Below are positions 27,482 through 35,641 of a stretch of 64,000 nt of DNA, in pieces. The DNA lies in assembly GCA_019509785.1 (NCBI GenBank), contig JAEKLQ010000052.1, positions 1-64,000 on the forward strand, read 5' to 3'. How positions within the stretch are numbered: position 1 is the stretch's first letter; every line of letters begins with the position of its first letter. Under the pieces are notes generated by a model. That model did not search any database and was not told the origin of the DNA. It saw only the letters and a list, made by a program, of their open reading frames with translations. Both the position numbers and the translations under genes were made by a program. The DNA comes from Fibrobacterota bacterium (GTDB lineage: Bacteria; Fibrobacterota; Fibrobacteria; UBA11236).

Positions 27482-28535
27482 GCACCTCGACGTCGAAGCC
27501 TTAAGCGATTACGCGGAAGGCCTGTTGGACGGGCCCCGCCGCGCGGCCGCGGACGCGCACCTCGCGGGCTGCGCCGATTGCCGCCGCGGCCTTGCCGCCG
27601 CCCAGGCTTATTTCCGCGAGCTCGGAGGGCTCGAACCCGTGCCTGCGCCGGCCGATTTCCTGGCCAAGGTGCGCGCCCGCCTGCCGCAAAGCGCTTCCCC
27701 ATGGAGACGCCTCTGGTCCGATCTTTCGGCGGCGATTCGGGTGGTTCCCACGCCCATCGCCGTCGGATTGATTTTGGGCGTTACGGCGATCACGGTTTAC
27801 TTAAGGCATGGCGGGCCGGACCAAAACCGTTTGGTTCCGTTGTCCGCGACGAGTCGGGATGCCGCCCCCATGGCCGACCTTCCCAGGGCCCCTCAGGCCG
27901 CCCCGGCGCCGCTCCGTCCCCCCGCCCCCGTCGCTCGCAAAGTGCCGATGGACCTTTCCCGCCCGAACCAAACGCGCATCGGGGGAAGGAGAGAGCGATT
28001 TCCATCCGAGGAGGCCGCGCCGGCTCAGCCGCCGGCCTCGGAGCCAGCGCTTGTGGCCGCGCCCGGCCAAGGCGGCCAGGCCGCCAATGTTCCGGGAAAT
28101 GTCCCCGCTCCGACCGAAGCGGCGGCTGACCGCATGCAGGCCGGGGCGGGGGAGGGAGTCGCGTCCACGCCTGAGCGCGGGAAAGCCACGTCCCCGCTTG
28201 CCGCCGCGAAAGCACAGCCGCGCCCCGCGGAAAAAAAGGCCGTTCGCGCCGATGACGAAGCCGCCGTTTCCCCTTTCGGATGTGCCTTGACCCTCAAATT
28301 TCCAGGGGATAGCGCCGCCATCCTTGCCGGGCTACGGTCCATGGGCATCCGCTACGAAGCCGGAAGCGGGGATCGGGGACTGCGCCAATACTTCCTGATC
28401 GTGCCCGCCCCCATGCTGCGCGGGCTGGTCCCGTACCTCTCGCGTTACGGGACCTTGATCCTGCAAGGCGAGCCCCCGGCCGCGCGGACCGACAGCATCG
28501 CCGTCCGCTTACGGCTTCGTCTTCCTGTCCCCTGA
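27474..28535 (+). CDS. Zinc-finger anti-sigma factor with long periplasmic domain
   Basis: This 353-aa membrane protein should hold the ECF sigma factor inactive. Residues 1-50 carry the ZAS-type motif HLAGCADC (His-x3-Cys-x2-Cys). One membrane helix lies at about 92-112 (TPIAVGLILGVTAITVYL). Beyond it is a Pro/Ala-rich periplasmic linker containing TRIGGRRERFP, and a compact C-terminal domain (about 265-353, FGCALTLKFPGDSAAIL). The ATG at 27474 is preferred over an in-frame TTG at 27462. The TRIGGRR peptide recurs in the vWA lipoprotein encoded next. Signal sensing through the periplasmic part is inference. Confidence 0.85.
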   Translation: MDKHLDVEALSDYAEGLLDGPRRAAADAHLAGCADCRRGLAAAQAYFRELGGLEPVPAPADFLAKVRARLPQSASPWRRLWSDLSAAIRVVPTPIAVGLILGVTAITVYLRHGGPDQNRLVPLSATSRDAAPMADLPRAPQAAPAPLRPPAPVARKVPMDLSRPNQTRIGGRRERFPSEEAAPAQPPASEPALVAAPGQGGQAANVPGNVPAPTEAAADRMQAGAGEGVASTPERGKATSPLAAAKAQPRPAEKKAVRADDEAAVSPFGCALTLKFPGDSAAILAGLRSMGIRYEAGSGDRGLRQYFLIVPAPMLRGLVPYLSRYGTLILQGEPPAARTDSIAVRLRLRLPVP

Positions 28536-28623
28536 TTGACCCCAAAATCCCCAATCATTCCTCGGCCCTCGGCTCTCTTTTCCGCCACCGGACCGGGGCA
28601 ATATTTTTTTTCGCGATTCGTCG

Positions 28624-28653
28624 GGAACTTTTCCCGCGGGCTCCGGTCTTAAA
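28624..28653 (+). promoter_or_regulatory. ECF-type promoter for the vWA lipoprotein gene
   Basis: GGAACTT (28624-28630), 15 bases, then GTCTTAAA (28646-28653) repeats the layout of the promoter ahead of the sigma gene. The bases flanking the -35 are shared as well (GGGAACTTTTCC), followed by a short CG-rich run. It drives the lipoprotein gene starting at 28717 and ties it to the sigma factor's regulon. Confidence 0.75.
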
Positions 28654-28716
28654 GCCCGAACCCGCGGCCATCGCCGCCGGGGACCGCTCCGGGTCCCCGC
28701 AACGAGGAGAACGCCT

Positions 28717-30594
28717 ATGAACCGACACGCCGCCTGCCTTTCACTAGCCGCCGTCCTGCTCTCCGCTTGCACCTTGAAGCGGGCCGAGCCCGAAGCCGTG
28801 AAAATCGTGCCACTGTCCTCGACTACGGCTTCCGATGCCGCTCCCGTTTCCGAAACCGTGGCCGCCGCGCCCGCCGGCGCCCTTAAGCTGAACGCCCCGC
28901 AACCCGCGGGAAAAAAGGCGGCCCTGGTTCCTCCCTCGGCGCTCTCCAATACGCGGATCGGGGGCAGGCGAGACTTTCCGGAAGGATCGGCTGACGCCTA
29001 TAGCCTGCCGGTAATCCCGGCGGCCCCGGCGCCGCGAAGCCTGCAGGCCCCTTCCCGGAAGGAATACCGCGACGCCGAACGTTGCGCGCGCTGCTACCCC
29101 GAGCCTACCGTTCCCGCCGAAGCGTCTCCGACGCCGAACAGCGAAGAGTATGCCGCCATCTATGAGAACCCCTTCCTGGAATCGCGTAGCAATCCGTTAT
29201 CCACGTTTTCCATCGACGTGGACGGAGCATCCTACTCCAACACGCGACGCTTCATCCAGGAAGGGCAGCTGCCGCCCGCCGACGCCGTGCGCATCGAGGA
29301 ATTCGTGAACTATTTCGATTACGATTACCCGCAGCCCACCGGTTCCGATCCGTTCTCCATCTCCACCGAAATCGCCTCGACCCCCTGGAACGCATCGACC
29401 AAGTTGGTCCGCATCGGCCTGCAGGGGCGGCGCATGGAAGCCTCGCGTTTGCCGCCCAACAATTTGGTCTTCCTCATCGATGTTTCCGGCTCGATGAATA
29501 CTCCCGAAAAGCTGCCGCTCCTCAAGGACGGCTTCCGCATGCTCATCGATCAACTCCGCCCCCAAGATAAGGTCTCCATCGTGGTCTATGCCGGGGCCGC
29601 CGGCATGGTGCTTCCTCCGACCCCGGGTTCGGACAAGGAGTCGATCCGCGAGGCCCTCGATCGCTTGGAGGCGGGCGGATCGACGGCGGGAGGCGCGGGC
29701 CTGCGCATGGCCTACCAGGCCGCCCAGAACGCGTTCATCCGCGGCGGGAACAATCGCGTGATCCTGGCGACGGACGGGGATTTCAACGTGGGCGTATCCA
29801 ACGATGCCGACCTGATCCGGCTCATCGAATCGGAACGGGGCAAGGGCGTTTTCCTGTCGGTGCTAGGCTTCGGGACCGGCAATTACAAGGACGCGAAGAT
29901 GGAGCAACTCGCCGACAAGGGCGACGGCAACTACTACTACGTCGACAACATCAACGAGGCCCGTAAGGTGTTGGTGGAAAAGCTGGCGGGAACGCTGTTC
30001 GCCATCGCCAAGGACGTGAAGCTGCAAGTCGAGTTCAATCCCGCCGCCGTGAGTTCTTATCGCTTGATCGGCTACGAGAACCGCGCCCTGGCGGCGGAGG
30101 ATTTCAACGATGATCGCAAGGATGCCGGCGAGTTGGGGGCGGGCGCGAGCGTCACCGCCCTCTATGAAATCGTTCCCGCCGCCCCGGCCCGCCCCAAGGT
30201 CGATCCCCTCAAATACCAGGACAAAGGCGGATCCGGTTGGAATTGGGGATGGGGCAAGGCCCGCGACGCCGAGCTGCTGACGGTCAAGTTCCGTTACAAG
30301 CAACCCGGCGGCTCTACCAGCAAACTGATCAGCCGCAGCCTTAAAGGGAACGACGCGGCCTGGCAAGACGCTTCGGAGGACTTCCGTTTCGCGGCGGCGG
30401 CCGCCGGCTTCGGGCTGGTGCTGCGCGGATCCCGCTTCCGCGGGGACCTTGACTTCGATAAGGTGGCGGCCATGGCCAACGGCGCGCGCGGACGGGATAC
30501 GCAAGGCCGCCGCGCGGAATTCGCGACCTTGGTGGACCAAGCCCGCGCCCTGGCCGGCAACGGCCGGGTGGGCTACCGCGGATACGGCGAATGA
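28717..30594 (+). CDS. YfbK-like von Willebrand factor A lipoprotein
   Basis: This 625-aa protein has a lipobox LSAC with Cys18. After a low-complexity stretch containing TRIGGRRDFP (near 77-88) come the vWF_A N-terminal domain (PLSTFSIDVDGASYSNTRRF, about 165-185), the vWA domain with an intact metal site DVSGSM at 255-260, and a C-terminal DUF3520-type domain (about 430-615). This is the E. coli YfbK architecture. Such proteins often sit beside ECF sigma genes in Bacteroidota and Planctomycetota, but their task is not established. It follows the anti-sigma gene by 181 bases and has its own ECF-type promoter. Confidence 0.9.
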   Translation: MNRHAACLSLAAVLLSACTLKRAEPEAVKIVPLSSTTASDAAPVSETVAAAPAGALKLNAPQPAGKKAALVPPSALSNTRIGGRRDFPEGSADAYSLPVIPAAPAPRSLQAPSRKEYRDAERCARCYPEPTVPAEASPTPNSEEYAAIYENPFLESRSNPLSTFSIDVDGASYSNTRRFIQEGQLPPADAVRIEEFVNYFDYDYPQPTGSDPFSISTEIASTPWNASTKLVRIGLQGRRMEASRLPPNNLVFLIDVSGSMNTPEKLPLLKDGFRMLIDQLRPQDKVSIVVYAGAAGMVLPPTPGSDKESIREALDRLEAGGSTAGGAGLRMAYQAAQNAFIRGGNNRVILATDGDFNVGVSNDADLIRLIESERGKGVFLSVLGFGTGNYKDAKMEQLADKGDGNYYYVDNINEARKVLVEKLAGTLFAIAKDVKLQVEFNPAAVSSYRLIGYENRALAAEDFNDDRKDAGELGAGASVTALYEIVPAAPARPKVDPLKYQDKGGSGWNWGWGKARDAELLTVKFRYKQPGGSTSKLISRSLKGNDAAWQDASEDFRFAAAAAGFGLVLRGSRFRGDLDFDKVAAMANGARGRDTQGRRAEFATLVDQARALAGNGRVGYRGYGE

Positions 30595-30608
30595 GGCCCG
30601 GCTTTCCA

Positions 30609-30637
30609 TTGAGCTTCCCCGGGCCGTGAATTATATT
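30609..30637 (+). promoter_or_regulatory. Promoter for tRNA-Val
   Basis: TTGAGC (30609-30614), a 17-base spacer and TATATT (30632-30637) form a sigma-70-type promoter ending 10 bases before the tRNA gene. It overlaps the 16 bases after the vWA gene's stop. Confidence 0.6.
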
Positions 30638-30647
30638 TCCCCGTCCG

Positions 30648-30724
30648 GGTCGCTTAGCTCAGCTGGTTAGAGTACATCGTTCACATCGATGGGGTCGAAG
30701 GTTCAAATCCTTCAGCGACCACCA
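30648..30724 (+). tRNA. tRNA-Val (anticodon CAC)
   Basis: The 77-base gene includes an encoded CCA. The acceptor stem GGTCGCT pairs fully with AGCGACC; the D arm is GCTC/GAGT; the anticodon stem CATCG/CGATG encloses the loop TTCACAT, so the anticodon is CAC and reads GTG (valine). The T arm GAAGG/CCTTC encloses TTCAAAT. All four arms pair well. Confidence 0.95.
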
Positions 30725-30754
30725 CCCTTCTTCCTCCCCCGGGGGGAAGCATCC

Positions 30755-30786
30755 AGAACCCCTGCAACCGCGGGGGTTCTTTTTTT
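30755..30786 (+). terminator. Rho-independent terminator after tRNA-Val
   Basis: AGAACCCC (30755-30762) pairs with GGGGTTCT (30773-30780) and is followed directly by a run of T (30780-30786). It lies 30 bases after the tRNA and ends its transcript before the Crp-family gene. Confidence 0.85.
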
Positions 30787-30981
30787 ACCCCCCCACGCAT
30801 TGATTCGATCATGGCCCGCCCACGTTGTTGCCCCCGCTAGAATTGTCGCCCACCCGGGTTACCCCTCCGGGAAGCGCCGTGACCGTCCTCACCCGATTCC
30901 TCCCTTCGCTTGTGATCGGAATCATGCATCTGGCTCACTTGGGAACTTAGCTTCCCTGTCACCATCAACCGGGAGGATCCC

Positions 30982-31710
30982 ATGACCGCTACGACAGTTT
31001 CTGCCCCCGCCGCCGACCGCCGCCTGGCGGCCCTGGAAACGGTGGACTTGTTCTCCGTGCTTTCCGAGGAGGAATCGCGACGCTTGGCCGCGGCCCTGCT
31101 GGAGCGCTCCTACCCGGCCGGCTCCCCCATCGTGCATGCCGACGACCCGTCGGGCGGGCCTTTCTTCATCGTCGCGGAAGGGGAAGTGGCCGTGGTGCTG
31201 GAAACCGGCGAAGGCAAGGAGTCGGTGCTCGCGACCTTGCAACCAGGGGAGTTCTTCGGGGAGATGTCCCTGATCGACGAATCGCCGCGCGCGGCCACCG
31301 CCCGCGCCGTGCGTCCCTCGCGCTTGATGCTGCTGCGCCGGGAGGACTTCCGACGCGTGATGGCCGATTGCCCGCGCATTTGCCTGGCCCTCCTGATCGA
31401 GATGAACCGCCGCCTGCGCCAGAGCAACCGCCGCGTGGCGGGCTTATCCTACCGCTCCATGCGGTCCCGCGTGGCGGGGGCCTTGCTCACCTTGATGGAT
31501 GAAAAAGGCCTGCGCCGGATGGACGAGGGCGGCATGCGCGTGGTGATCCGGGAAAGGCCCACCCAGAAGTACCTGGCCGAGATGGCGGGGACGACGCGGG
31601 AATCGGTCTCGCGCACCTTGGCCGCCTGGGAGCGGGAAGGCTTGCTCAAGCCCAAAGGCCGTGACTTGGTCATCCTCCAGGAGGAGGCCATCCGCTCGCA
31701 GCTCGGGTGA
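30982..31710 (+). CDS. Crp/Fnr family transcriptional regulator
   Basis: This 242-aa protein has a cyclic-nucleotide-binding beta-roll at about 20-140 (LQPGEFFGEMSLIDESPRAA) and a C-terminal winged helix at about 165-240 (TQKYLAEMAGTTRESVSRTL). The phosphate-binding loop GEMSLIDESPRAATA is close to the Crp consensus, so it may bind cAMP or a similar nucleotide. No Fnr-type cysteine cluster is present. The gene stands alone after the tRNA terminator, with GGGAGG as its ribosome site. Targets cannot be inferred from context. Confidence 0.9.
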   Translation: MTATTVSAPAADRRLAALETVDLFSVLSEEESRRLAAALLERSYPAGSPIVHADDPSGGPFFIVAEGEVAVVLETGEGKESVLATLQPGEFFGEMSLIDESPRAATARAVRPSRLMLLRREDFRRVMADCPRICLALLIEMNRRLRQSNRRVAGLSYRSMRSRVAGALLTLMDEKGLRRMDEGGMRVVIRERPTQKYLAEMAGTTRESVSRTLAAWEREGLLKPKGRDLVILQEEAIRSQLG

Positions 31711-31753
31711 GGGGCGCCTCGGTGGGCGTGGGAAGCGGGTCATGGAAATGAAA

Positions 31754-31813
31754 GCGGCGCGCCAGGGGGGACCAGCGCGCCGCCGGGAGGGCGAAACCCG
31801 GGGGGAGGGTTTC
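31754..31813. other. Two adjacent hairpins between convergent crp-like and purF genes
   Basis: GCGGCGCGC (31754-31762) and GCGCGCCGC (31775-31783) form a perfect 9-bp stem with a 12-base loop. GAAACCC (31793-31799) and GGGTTTC (31807-31813) form a 7-bp stem directly after it. No T-run follows on either strand. They probably end or protect the two convergent messages. The rest of the 278-base gap has an isolated TATAAT at 31882 without a -35. Confidence 0.5.
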
Positions 31814-31988
31814 CGCCGATTCAGGGCCCCGCAGGGGAACGGGGCGGCCCGGGTTCCCGGGTAAAGATCCCGCGGCCAGGCTATAATCTATCGCTTTCGC
31901 GGGACTGGTTTTGTCATGGGAAGGTAAGAGAAGGGTCCCGGGTTACCAATGACGCGGGCTTCCCGAAGGGGATCCCAGGGGCCAGGCC

Positions 31989-33377
31989 TCAATCGCAACG
32001 GAACTTGGTGCTGCCCGCGGGGATGTCTTCCGGGTAGTTGCCGGTGAAGCAGGCGGCGCAATAATTCTCCGGCCCACCCGGCGCCGTGCCCAAGAGGCCC
32101 TTGCTGCTCAGGTATTCCAGGCTATCGGCGCCCAGCAGCTTGCGGGTCTCTTCCTTGGTGAGGTTGCTGGCGATGAGCTCGGTCTTGGAGGGGAAGTCCA
32201 TCCCGTAGAAGCAGGGGTTCACCACCGGCGGCGAGCTGATGCGGATGTGCACTTCCTTGGCTCCGGCGTCGCGCAGCATACGGGTCAGGAACTTGAGGGT
32301 CGTCCCGCGCACGATGGAATCGTCCACCAGAACCACCCGTTTGTTCTTGAGCACGCCGGCAATGGTGTTGAACTTCAGCTTCACCTTCTGCTCGCGCACG
32401 TTCTGCGAAGGATCGATGAAGGTACGGCCCACGTAGTGGTTCCGCAAGAGGCCGATGTCGAAAGGGATGCTCGCCTCCTGGGCGTAACCGATGGCGGCGG
32501 TGTTGCTCGAATCCGGGACGGAGATCACGACGTCGGCGGTAACGGGATGCTCCTTGGCCAGGGCCTTGCCGATCTTGCGGCGGATCTTGTCGCAGCTTTC
32601 CTCGAAGATGCGGGAATCCGGGCGCGCGAAGTAGACGAACTCGAAGACGCAGTGGGCCTTGTGCGGCTTGCTCGTGAACTGGGACGATTCCAGCCCGTTG
32701 TCGTTGATGCGGCACAATTCCCCGGGCTTGATGTCGCGCACGTAGCTGGCCCCGAGCAAATCGAGCGCGCAAGTCTCCGAAGCCACCACCCAGGTCTTGT
32801 CCAGGCGGCCCAGGCACAGGGGCCGGATGCCGAAGCCGTCGCGGGCGACGTAGATTTCGTCCTTGGTGAGGAACACCAGGCAGAACGATCCGGTGAGCTG
32901 GGCCAGCGTGTCGGAGATGGCCTCCATGAGGCTTACCTTCTGCGAGCGCGCGATGAGATGGAGGATGATCTCGGTATCCGAAGTGCTTTGGAAGATGCTG
33001 CCTTCTTCTTCCATCCGCTTGCGGATCTCCGGGGCGTTGACGATGTTCCCGTTATGCGCCACCGCCAACGGGCCGCGCTTGGTGGAGACCAGCATGGGCT
33101 GCGCGTTGTTGATGTTGGAATTGCCGGTGGTGGAATAGCGGACGTGGCCGATGGAGGCGACCCCCGTCATGGACTGGATTTCCTTTTCCTCGCGGTTGAG
33201 TTCGGTGACGAGCCCCATGCGCTTGAGGGCGTGGATCTTTTCGCCGTTGGAAGTGGCCACGCCGACGCTTTCCTGGCCGCGGTGCTGGAGCGAATACAGC
33301 CCCATCACCACCCGGCGGGTCACTTCCGGCCCGCCGAAAACGCCCATCACGCCGCATTCATCATTGATCCGTTCCAA
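31989..33377 (-). CDS. purF: Amidophosphoribosyltransferase
   Basis: This enzyme makes 5-phosphoribosylamine from PRPP and glutamine, the first step of purine synthesis. Read from the TTG at 33377 it has 462 aa with a short propeptide MERINDE before Cys8, which becomes the N-terminal nucleophile after self-cleavage (DECGVMGVFG). The PRPP loop VVLVDDSIVRGTT is near 345-357. Cysteines in AHCVFEF, NPCFYGM and YCAACFTG (near 440) match the ligands of the 4Fe-4S cluster in the Bacillus-type enzyme. The frame is open upstream to 33461, but homology begins at the TTG. It stands apart from other pur genes. Confidence 0.94.
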   Translation of the reverse strand: MERINDECGVMGVFGGPEVTRRVVMGLYSLQHRGQESVGVATSNGEKIHALKRMGLVTELNREEKEIQSMTGVASIGHVRYSTTGNSNINNAQPMLVSTKRGPLAVAHNGNIVNAPEIRKRMEEEGSIFQSTSDTEIILHLIARSQKVSLMEAISDTLAQLTGSFCLVFLTKDEIYVARDGFGIRPLCLGRLDKTWVVASETCALDLLGASYVRDIKPGELCRINDNGLESSQFTSKPHKAHCVFEFVYFARPDSRIFEESCDKIRRKIGKALAKEHPVTADVVISVPDSSNTAAIGYAQEASIPFDIGLLRNHYVGRTFIDPSQNVREQKVKLKFNTIAGVLKNKRVVLVDDSIVRGTTLKFLTRMLRDAGAKEVHIRISSPPVVNPCFYGMDFPSKTELIASNLTKEETRKLLGADSLEYLSSKGLLGTAPGGPENYCAACFTGNYPEDIPAGSTKFRCD

Positions 33378-33539
33378 CTTAGGCCGCCTTTGTTCCCGGG
33401 CCGCTAAATATAGGTTCTGGGATCCCGGCCGCCGCCCGCAGCGCCCCGGAAGGCCAGACAAATTAAAAAACGGCCGGGTCCGGGCGAATCTCGTGGAAGG
33501 GAGCGATTGCCGCGCGTTATCATCCGGGGCGGAGCCGCC

Positions 33540-34496
33540 ATGCCATTAACCCCAGAATCCCAAAGCGAATACGCCGGCCCCGGCCGCATCCTGGCCATTG
33601 GCGATTTGCACGGGAACCACGCCGGATTACGGCGTATCCTCCTGGATACCGGTCTTATCGACGGGAAGGACCGTTGGGTGGCGCGGGACGTCCATCTGGT
33701 GCTGATGGGGGACGTTCTGGGGCGGGGCGGCGAGCCTGGGAAGATCTTCGAGCTGATACGCCGCCTGGAAACGGAGGCTCCCGCCCTGGGGTCGCGCGTG
33801 CATCTGCTGCTGGGAAACCACGAGGCCTTGGCGCTCCTGGGGATCCTGCGTTACAACACCTTGGAAGAATTCCGCGATGTGGCCGCCGCGGATTGGGAAA
33901 CCGACCGGCCCGGGTCGGAGTCCGCGGAATCCGGATCATCGGCCGTCGGCGAGGATCGAAGCGATCTGGACGCCAAATTCGGAAAGCGGCTCGACATGCT
34001 AGGGGCGCGCGAGTTCCAGATGGCGCTATCGCCGCGCGGGGGAATGGGCGCTTGGCTATTGGCGCATGCCAGCGCGGTCGCCCTCAACGGGCACCTATTC
34101 GTGCACGGCGGGCTTAACCGCGCCCATGGCCTTTTGCCCTTGCCGGAACTGAACGCCTTGGTTCGCGCCGCCATCGCCGCCGCCGCGGAGCGTCCTGACG
34201 GCGGCGCGCCTCTCCGCGGGGACGGCCCGCAATGGAACCGGGAATACATCCTGCATCCCGGCCCGGAGCGCGAGGAGGAATTGCAGGAGGTACTCGATTA
34301 CCACGGCTGCCAACGCATGGTAGTGGGGCATACGCCCACGGCCTGCATCGTCCCGAAGCAAGCGGGGCGCATCCTGCCTTTGTACCACGGCAGCATGTAT
34401 TGCATCGACACCGGCATCGGACGGGCCTTCGGCGGGCACTTGAGCGCCTTGAGCCTGGAAGACGATCGGCGGCCGAAAGCCCTTTACTTCGCCTGA
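33540..34496 (+). CDS. Metallophosphatase, Shewanella-like phosphatase (Shelph) type
   Basis: This 318-aa protein has the metallophosphoesterase motifs in order: IGDLHGNH near 20, GDVLGRGG near 62, LLGNHEAL near 93, VHGG and VVGHTPT near 270. The second motif reads GDVLGRG where PPP phosphatases usually have GDxxDRG, so one acidic residue is replaced. The distance between motifs and the long insert after GNHE resemble bacterial Shelph enzymes. It is probably a cytoplasmic protein or small-molecule phosphatase. The ATG at 33540 follows GGAG; an in-frame TTG at 33507 is less likely. It is divergent from purF. Confidence 0.82.
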   Translation: MPLTPESQSEYAGPGRILAIGDLHGNHAGLRRILLDTGLIDGKDRWVARDVHLVLMGDVLGRGGEPGKIFELIRRLETEAPALGSRVHLLLGNHEALALLGILRYNTLEEFRDVAAADWETDRPGSESAESGSSAVGEDRSDLDAKFGKRLDMLGAREFQMALSPRGGMGAWLLAHASAVALNGHLFVHGGLNRAHGLLPLPELNALVRAAIAAAAERPDGGAPLRGDGPQWNREYILHPGPEREEELQEVLDYHGCQRMVVGHTPTACIVPKQAGRILPLYHGSMYCIDTGIGRAFGGHLSALSLEDDRRPKALYFA

Positions 34497-34537
34497 ACGA
34501 CGGGACGCCCGCAAGGGTCCCGGAAACCGGAGGCCTG

Positions 34538-34566
34538 GAGACATTTCCGGGTAGGCCGATTATATT
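34538..34566 (+). promoter_or_regulatory. Candidate promoter for the DUF3467 gene
   Basis: GAGACA (34538-34543), a 17-base spacer and TATATT (34561-34566) lie 38 bases before the start codon. The -10 is the same TATATT seen ahead of the tRNA gene and at 53413. The -35 is only a moderate match. Confidence 0.4.
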
Positions 34567-34604
34567 TGGGTCCGGTCCGCCTATCGGCGGCCGTCCGGAG
34601 CCCC

Positions 34605-34925
34605 ATGGTCGCGCCCAACGAATTCGACGAAAATCCTCCCCAACAGCAGATCAACATCGAGCTGTCCGAAGCCGCGGCCGAGGGCATCTATTCCAACCTG
34701 GTGCTCGTCTCGCATTCGCCTTCCGAGTTCGTAATCGATTTCGCGCGCCTGTTGCCGGGGCCGCCCAAGGGCAAGGTGCATAGCCGCATCATCATGACGC
34801 CCATGCACGCGAAGTCCCTCATCGCTACCCTGCAGGAAAACCTGGCGCGGTACGAGCGCGCCTTCGGGCCCATCATGCCGCCCGCAGGGCCCGGCCCCCG
34901 CCCGCCCGGCGAGTTCGATCTATAA
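34605..34925 (+). CDS. DUF3467 family protein
   Basis: This 106-aa protein matches DUF3467 (PF11950), small bacterial proteins of unknown role. The core INIELSEAAAEGIYSNLVLV, followed by SPSEFVIDFARLLPG and MTPMHAKSLIATLQENL, is characteristic. A Pro/Gly-rich tail ends it. GGAG lies 6 bases before the ATG. thrH begins 33 bases after it in the same direction, so both may be in one transcript. Confidence 0.88.
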   Translation: MVAPNEFDENPPQQQINIELSEAAAEGIYSNLVLVSHSPSEFVIDFARLLPGPPKGKVHSRIIMTPMHAKSLIATLQENLARYERAFGPIMPPAGPGPRPPGEFDL

Positions 34926-34958
34926 TCCATCCGGTAATCTCTTCGGCGCGGGAAGCCC

Positions 34959-35558
34959 ATGAAAATCGTTTGCCTGGACATGGAAGGGGTTCTCACCCCC
35001 GAGATTTGGATCCACGTTGCCAAGCGCAGCGGCATCAAGGAGCTCAACCTCACCACGCGCGACGTGAAGGATTACCGGGAGCTGATGGACAGGCGCGTCG
35101 AGATCTGCGCGCGTCACGGTGTGACCTTGGAGATGATCCAGGGCCATATCGCCGAACTATCCCTCTTCGAGGGCGCCCGCGAATTCACGGACTGGATCCG
35201 TGAACGCTACCAGCTCATCATCCTGTCCGATACCTTCGCGGAATTCGCCGACCACTTCATGAAGCTGCTGGGCCGGCCCAGCTTGTTCTGCCACAACATC
35301 GACTATGACGATGCGAGCGGTAAGCTGCGGTATACCCTCCGGCAGGAGAATGCCAAGGCCTCCGCCGTGCGCGCCATGAAGGGTTTGAATTTCCGGGTGC
35401 TGGCGGCGGGCGATTCCTACAACGACATCCACATGCTGCGCGAGGCCGATACCGCGACCTTCTTCCGCGCCCCGGCCAATATCAAGGACGAATTCCCCCA
35501 GTACGGAAACTTGCAGAGCTACGGGGAATTGAAACAGTTCATCGCGCAAAACCTGTGA
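34959..35558 (+). CDS. thrH: Phosphoserine phosphatase / homoserine phosphotransferase ThrH
   Basis: This 199-aa HAD-superfamily protein follows Pseudomonas ThrH closely along its length: CLDMEGVLTPEIWI at the N-terminus (HAD motif I, DxE instead of DxD), LSDTFAEF (motif II), LRQENAKA (motif III) and AAGDSYNDIHML (motif IV). ThrH removes phosphate from phosphoserine and can pass it to homoserine, linking serine and threonine synthesis. No serB-type gene is visible in the window, so it may be the serine-pathway phosphatase here; that is inference. Confidence 0.92.
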   Translation: MKIVCLDMEGVLTPEIWIHVAKRSGIKELNLTTRDVKDYRELMDRRVEICARHGVTLEMIQGHIAELSLFEGAREFTDWIRERYQLIILSDTFAEFADHFMKLLGRPSLFCHNIDYDDASGKLRYTLRQENAKASAVRAMKGLNFRVLAAGDSYNDIHMLREADTATFFRAPANIKDEFPQYGNLQSYGELKQFIAQNL

Positions 35559-35561
35559 AGA

Positions 35562-35641
35562 AGGGTATAGGCGGCGCTACGCGCCGGTGGGTCGATTGCA
35601 GGCCAGTCTCTGTACCCTGAACCCTATACCCTGAACCCTTA
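35562..35641. repeat. Telomere-like 7-bp repeat element, copy 1
   Basis: Four 7-base units of the type ACCCTNA lie end to end at 35614-35641 (ACCCTGA, ACCCTAT, ACCCTGA, ACCCTTA). Upstream, AGGGTATAGG (35562-35571) is the exact complement of CCTATACCCT (35623-35632), giving a 10-bp inverted repeat around a GC hairpin (GGCGC/GCGCC). The last unit supplies the stop codon of the downstream convergent esterase gene. A second element with the same plan is at 59850. Confidence 0.75.

Noticed and set aside
30942-30970. GGAACTT upstream of the Crp-family gene as a third ECF promoter
   Set aside because: The downstream bases (ATCAACC after 15 bases) do not match the GTCT pattern of the two good promoters, and transcription would start too close to the ribosome site.
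31882-31887. TATAAT between the Crp-family gene and purF as promoter of a small RNA
   Set aside because: There is no -35 or extended -10, and no terminator before the end of purF.
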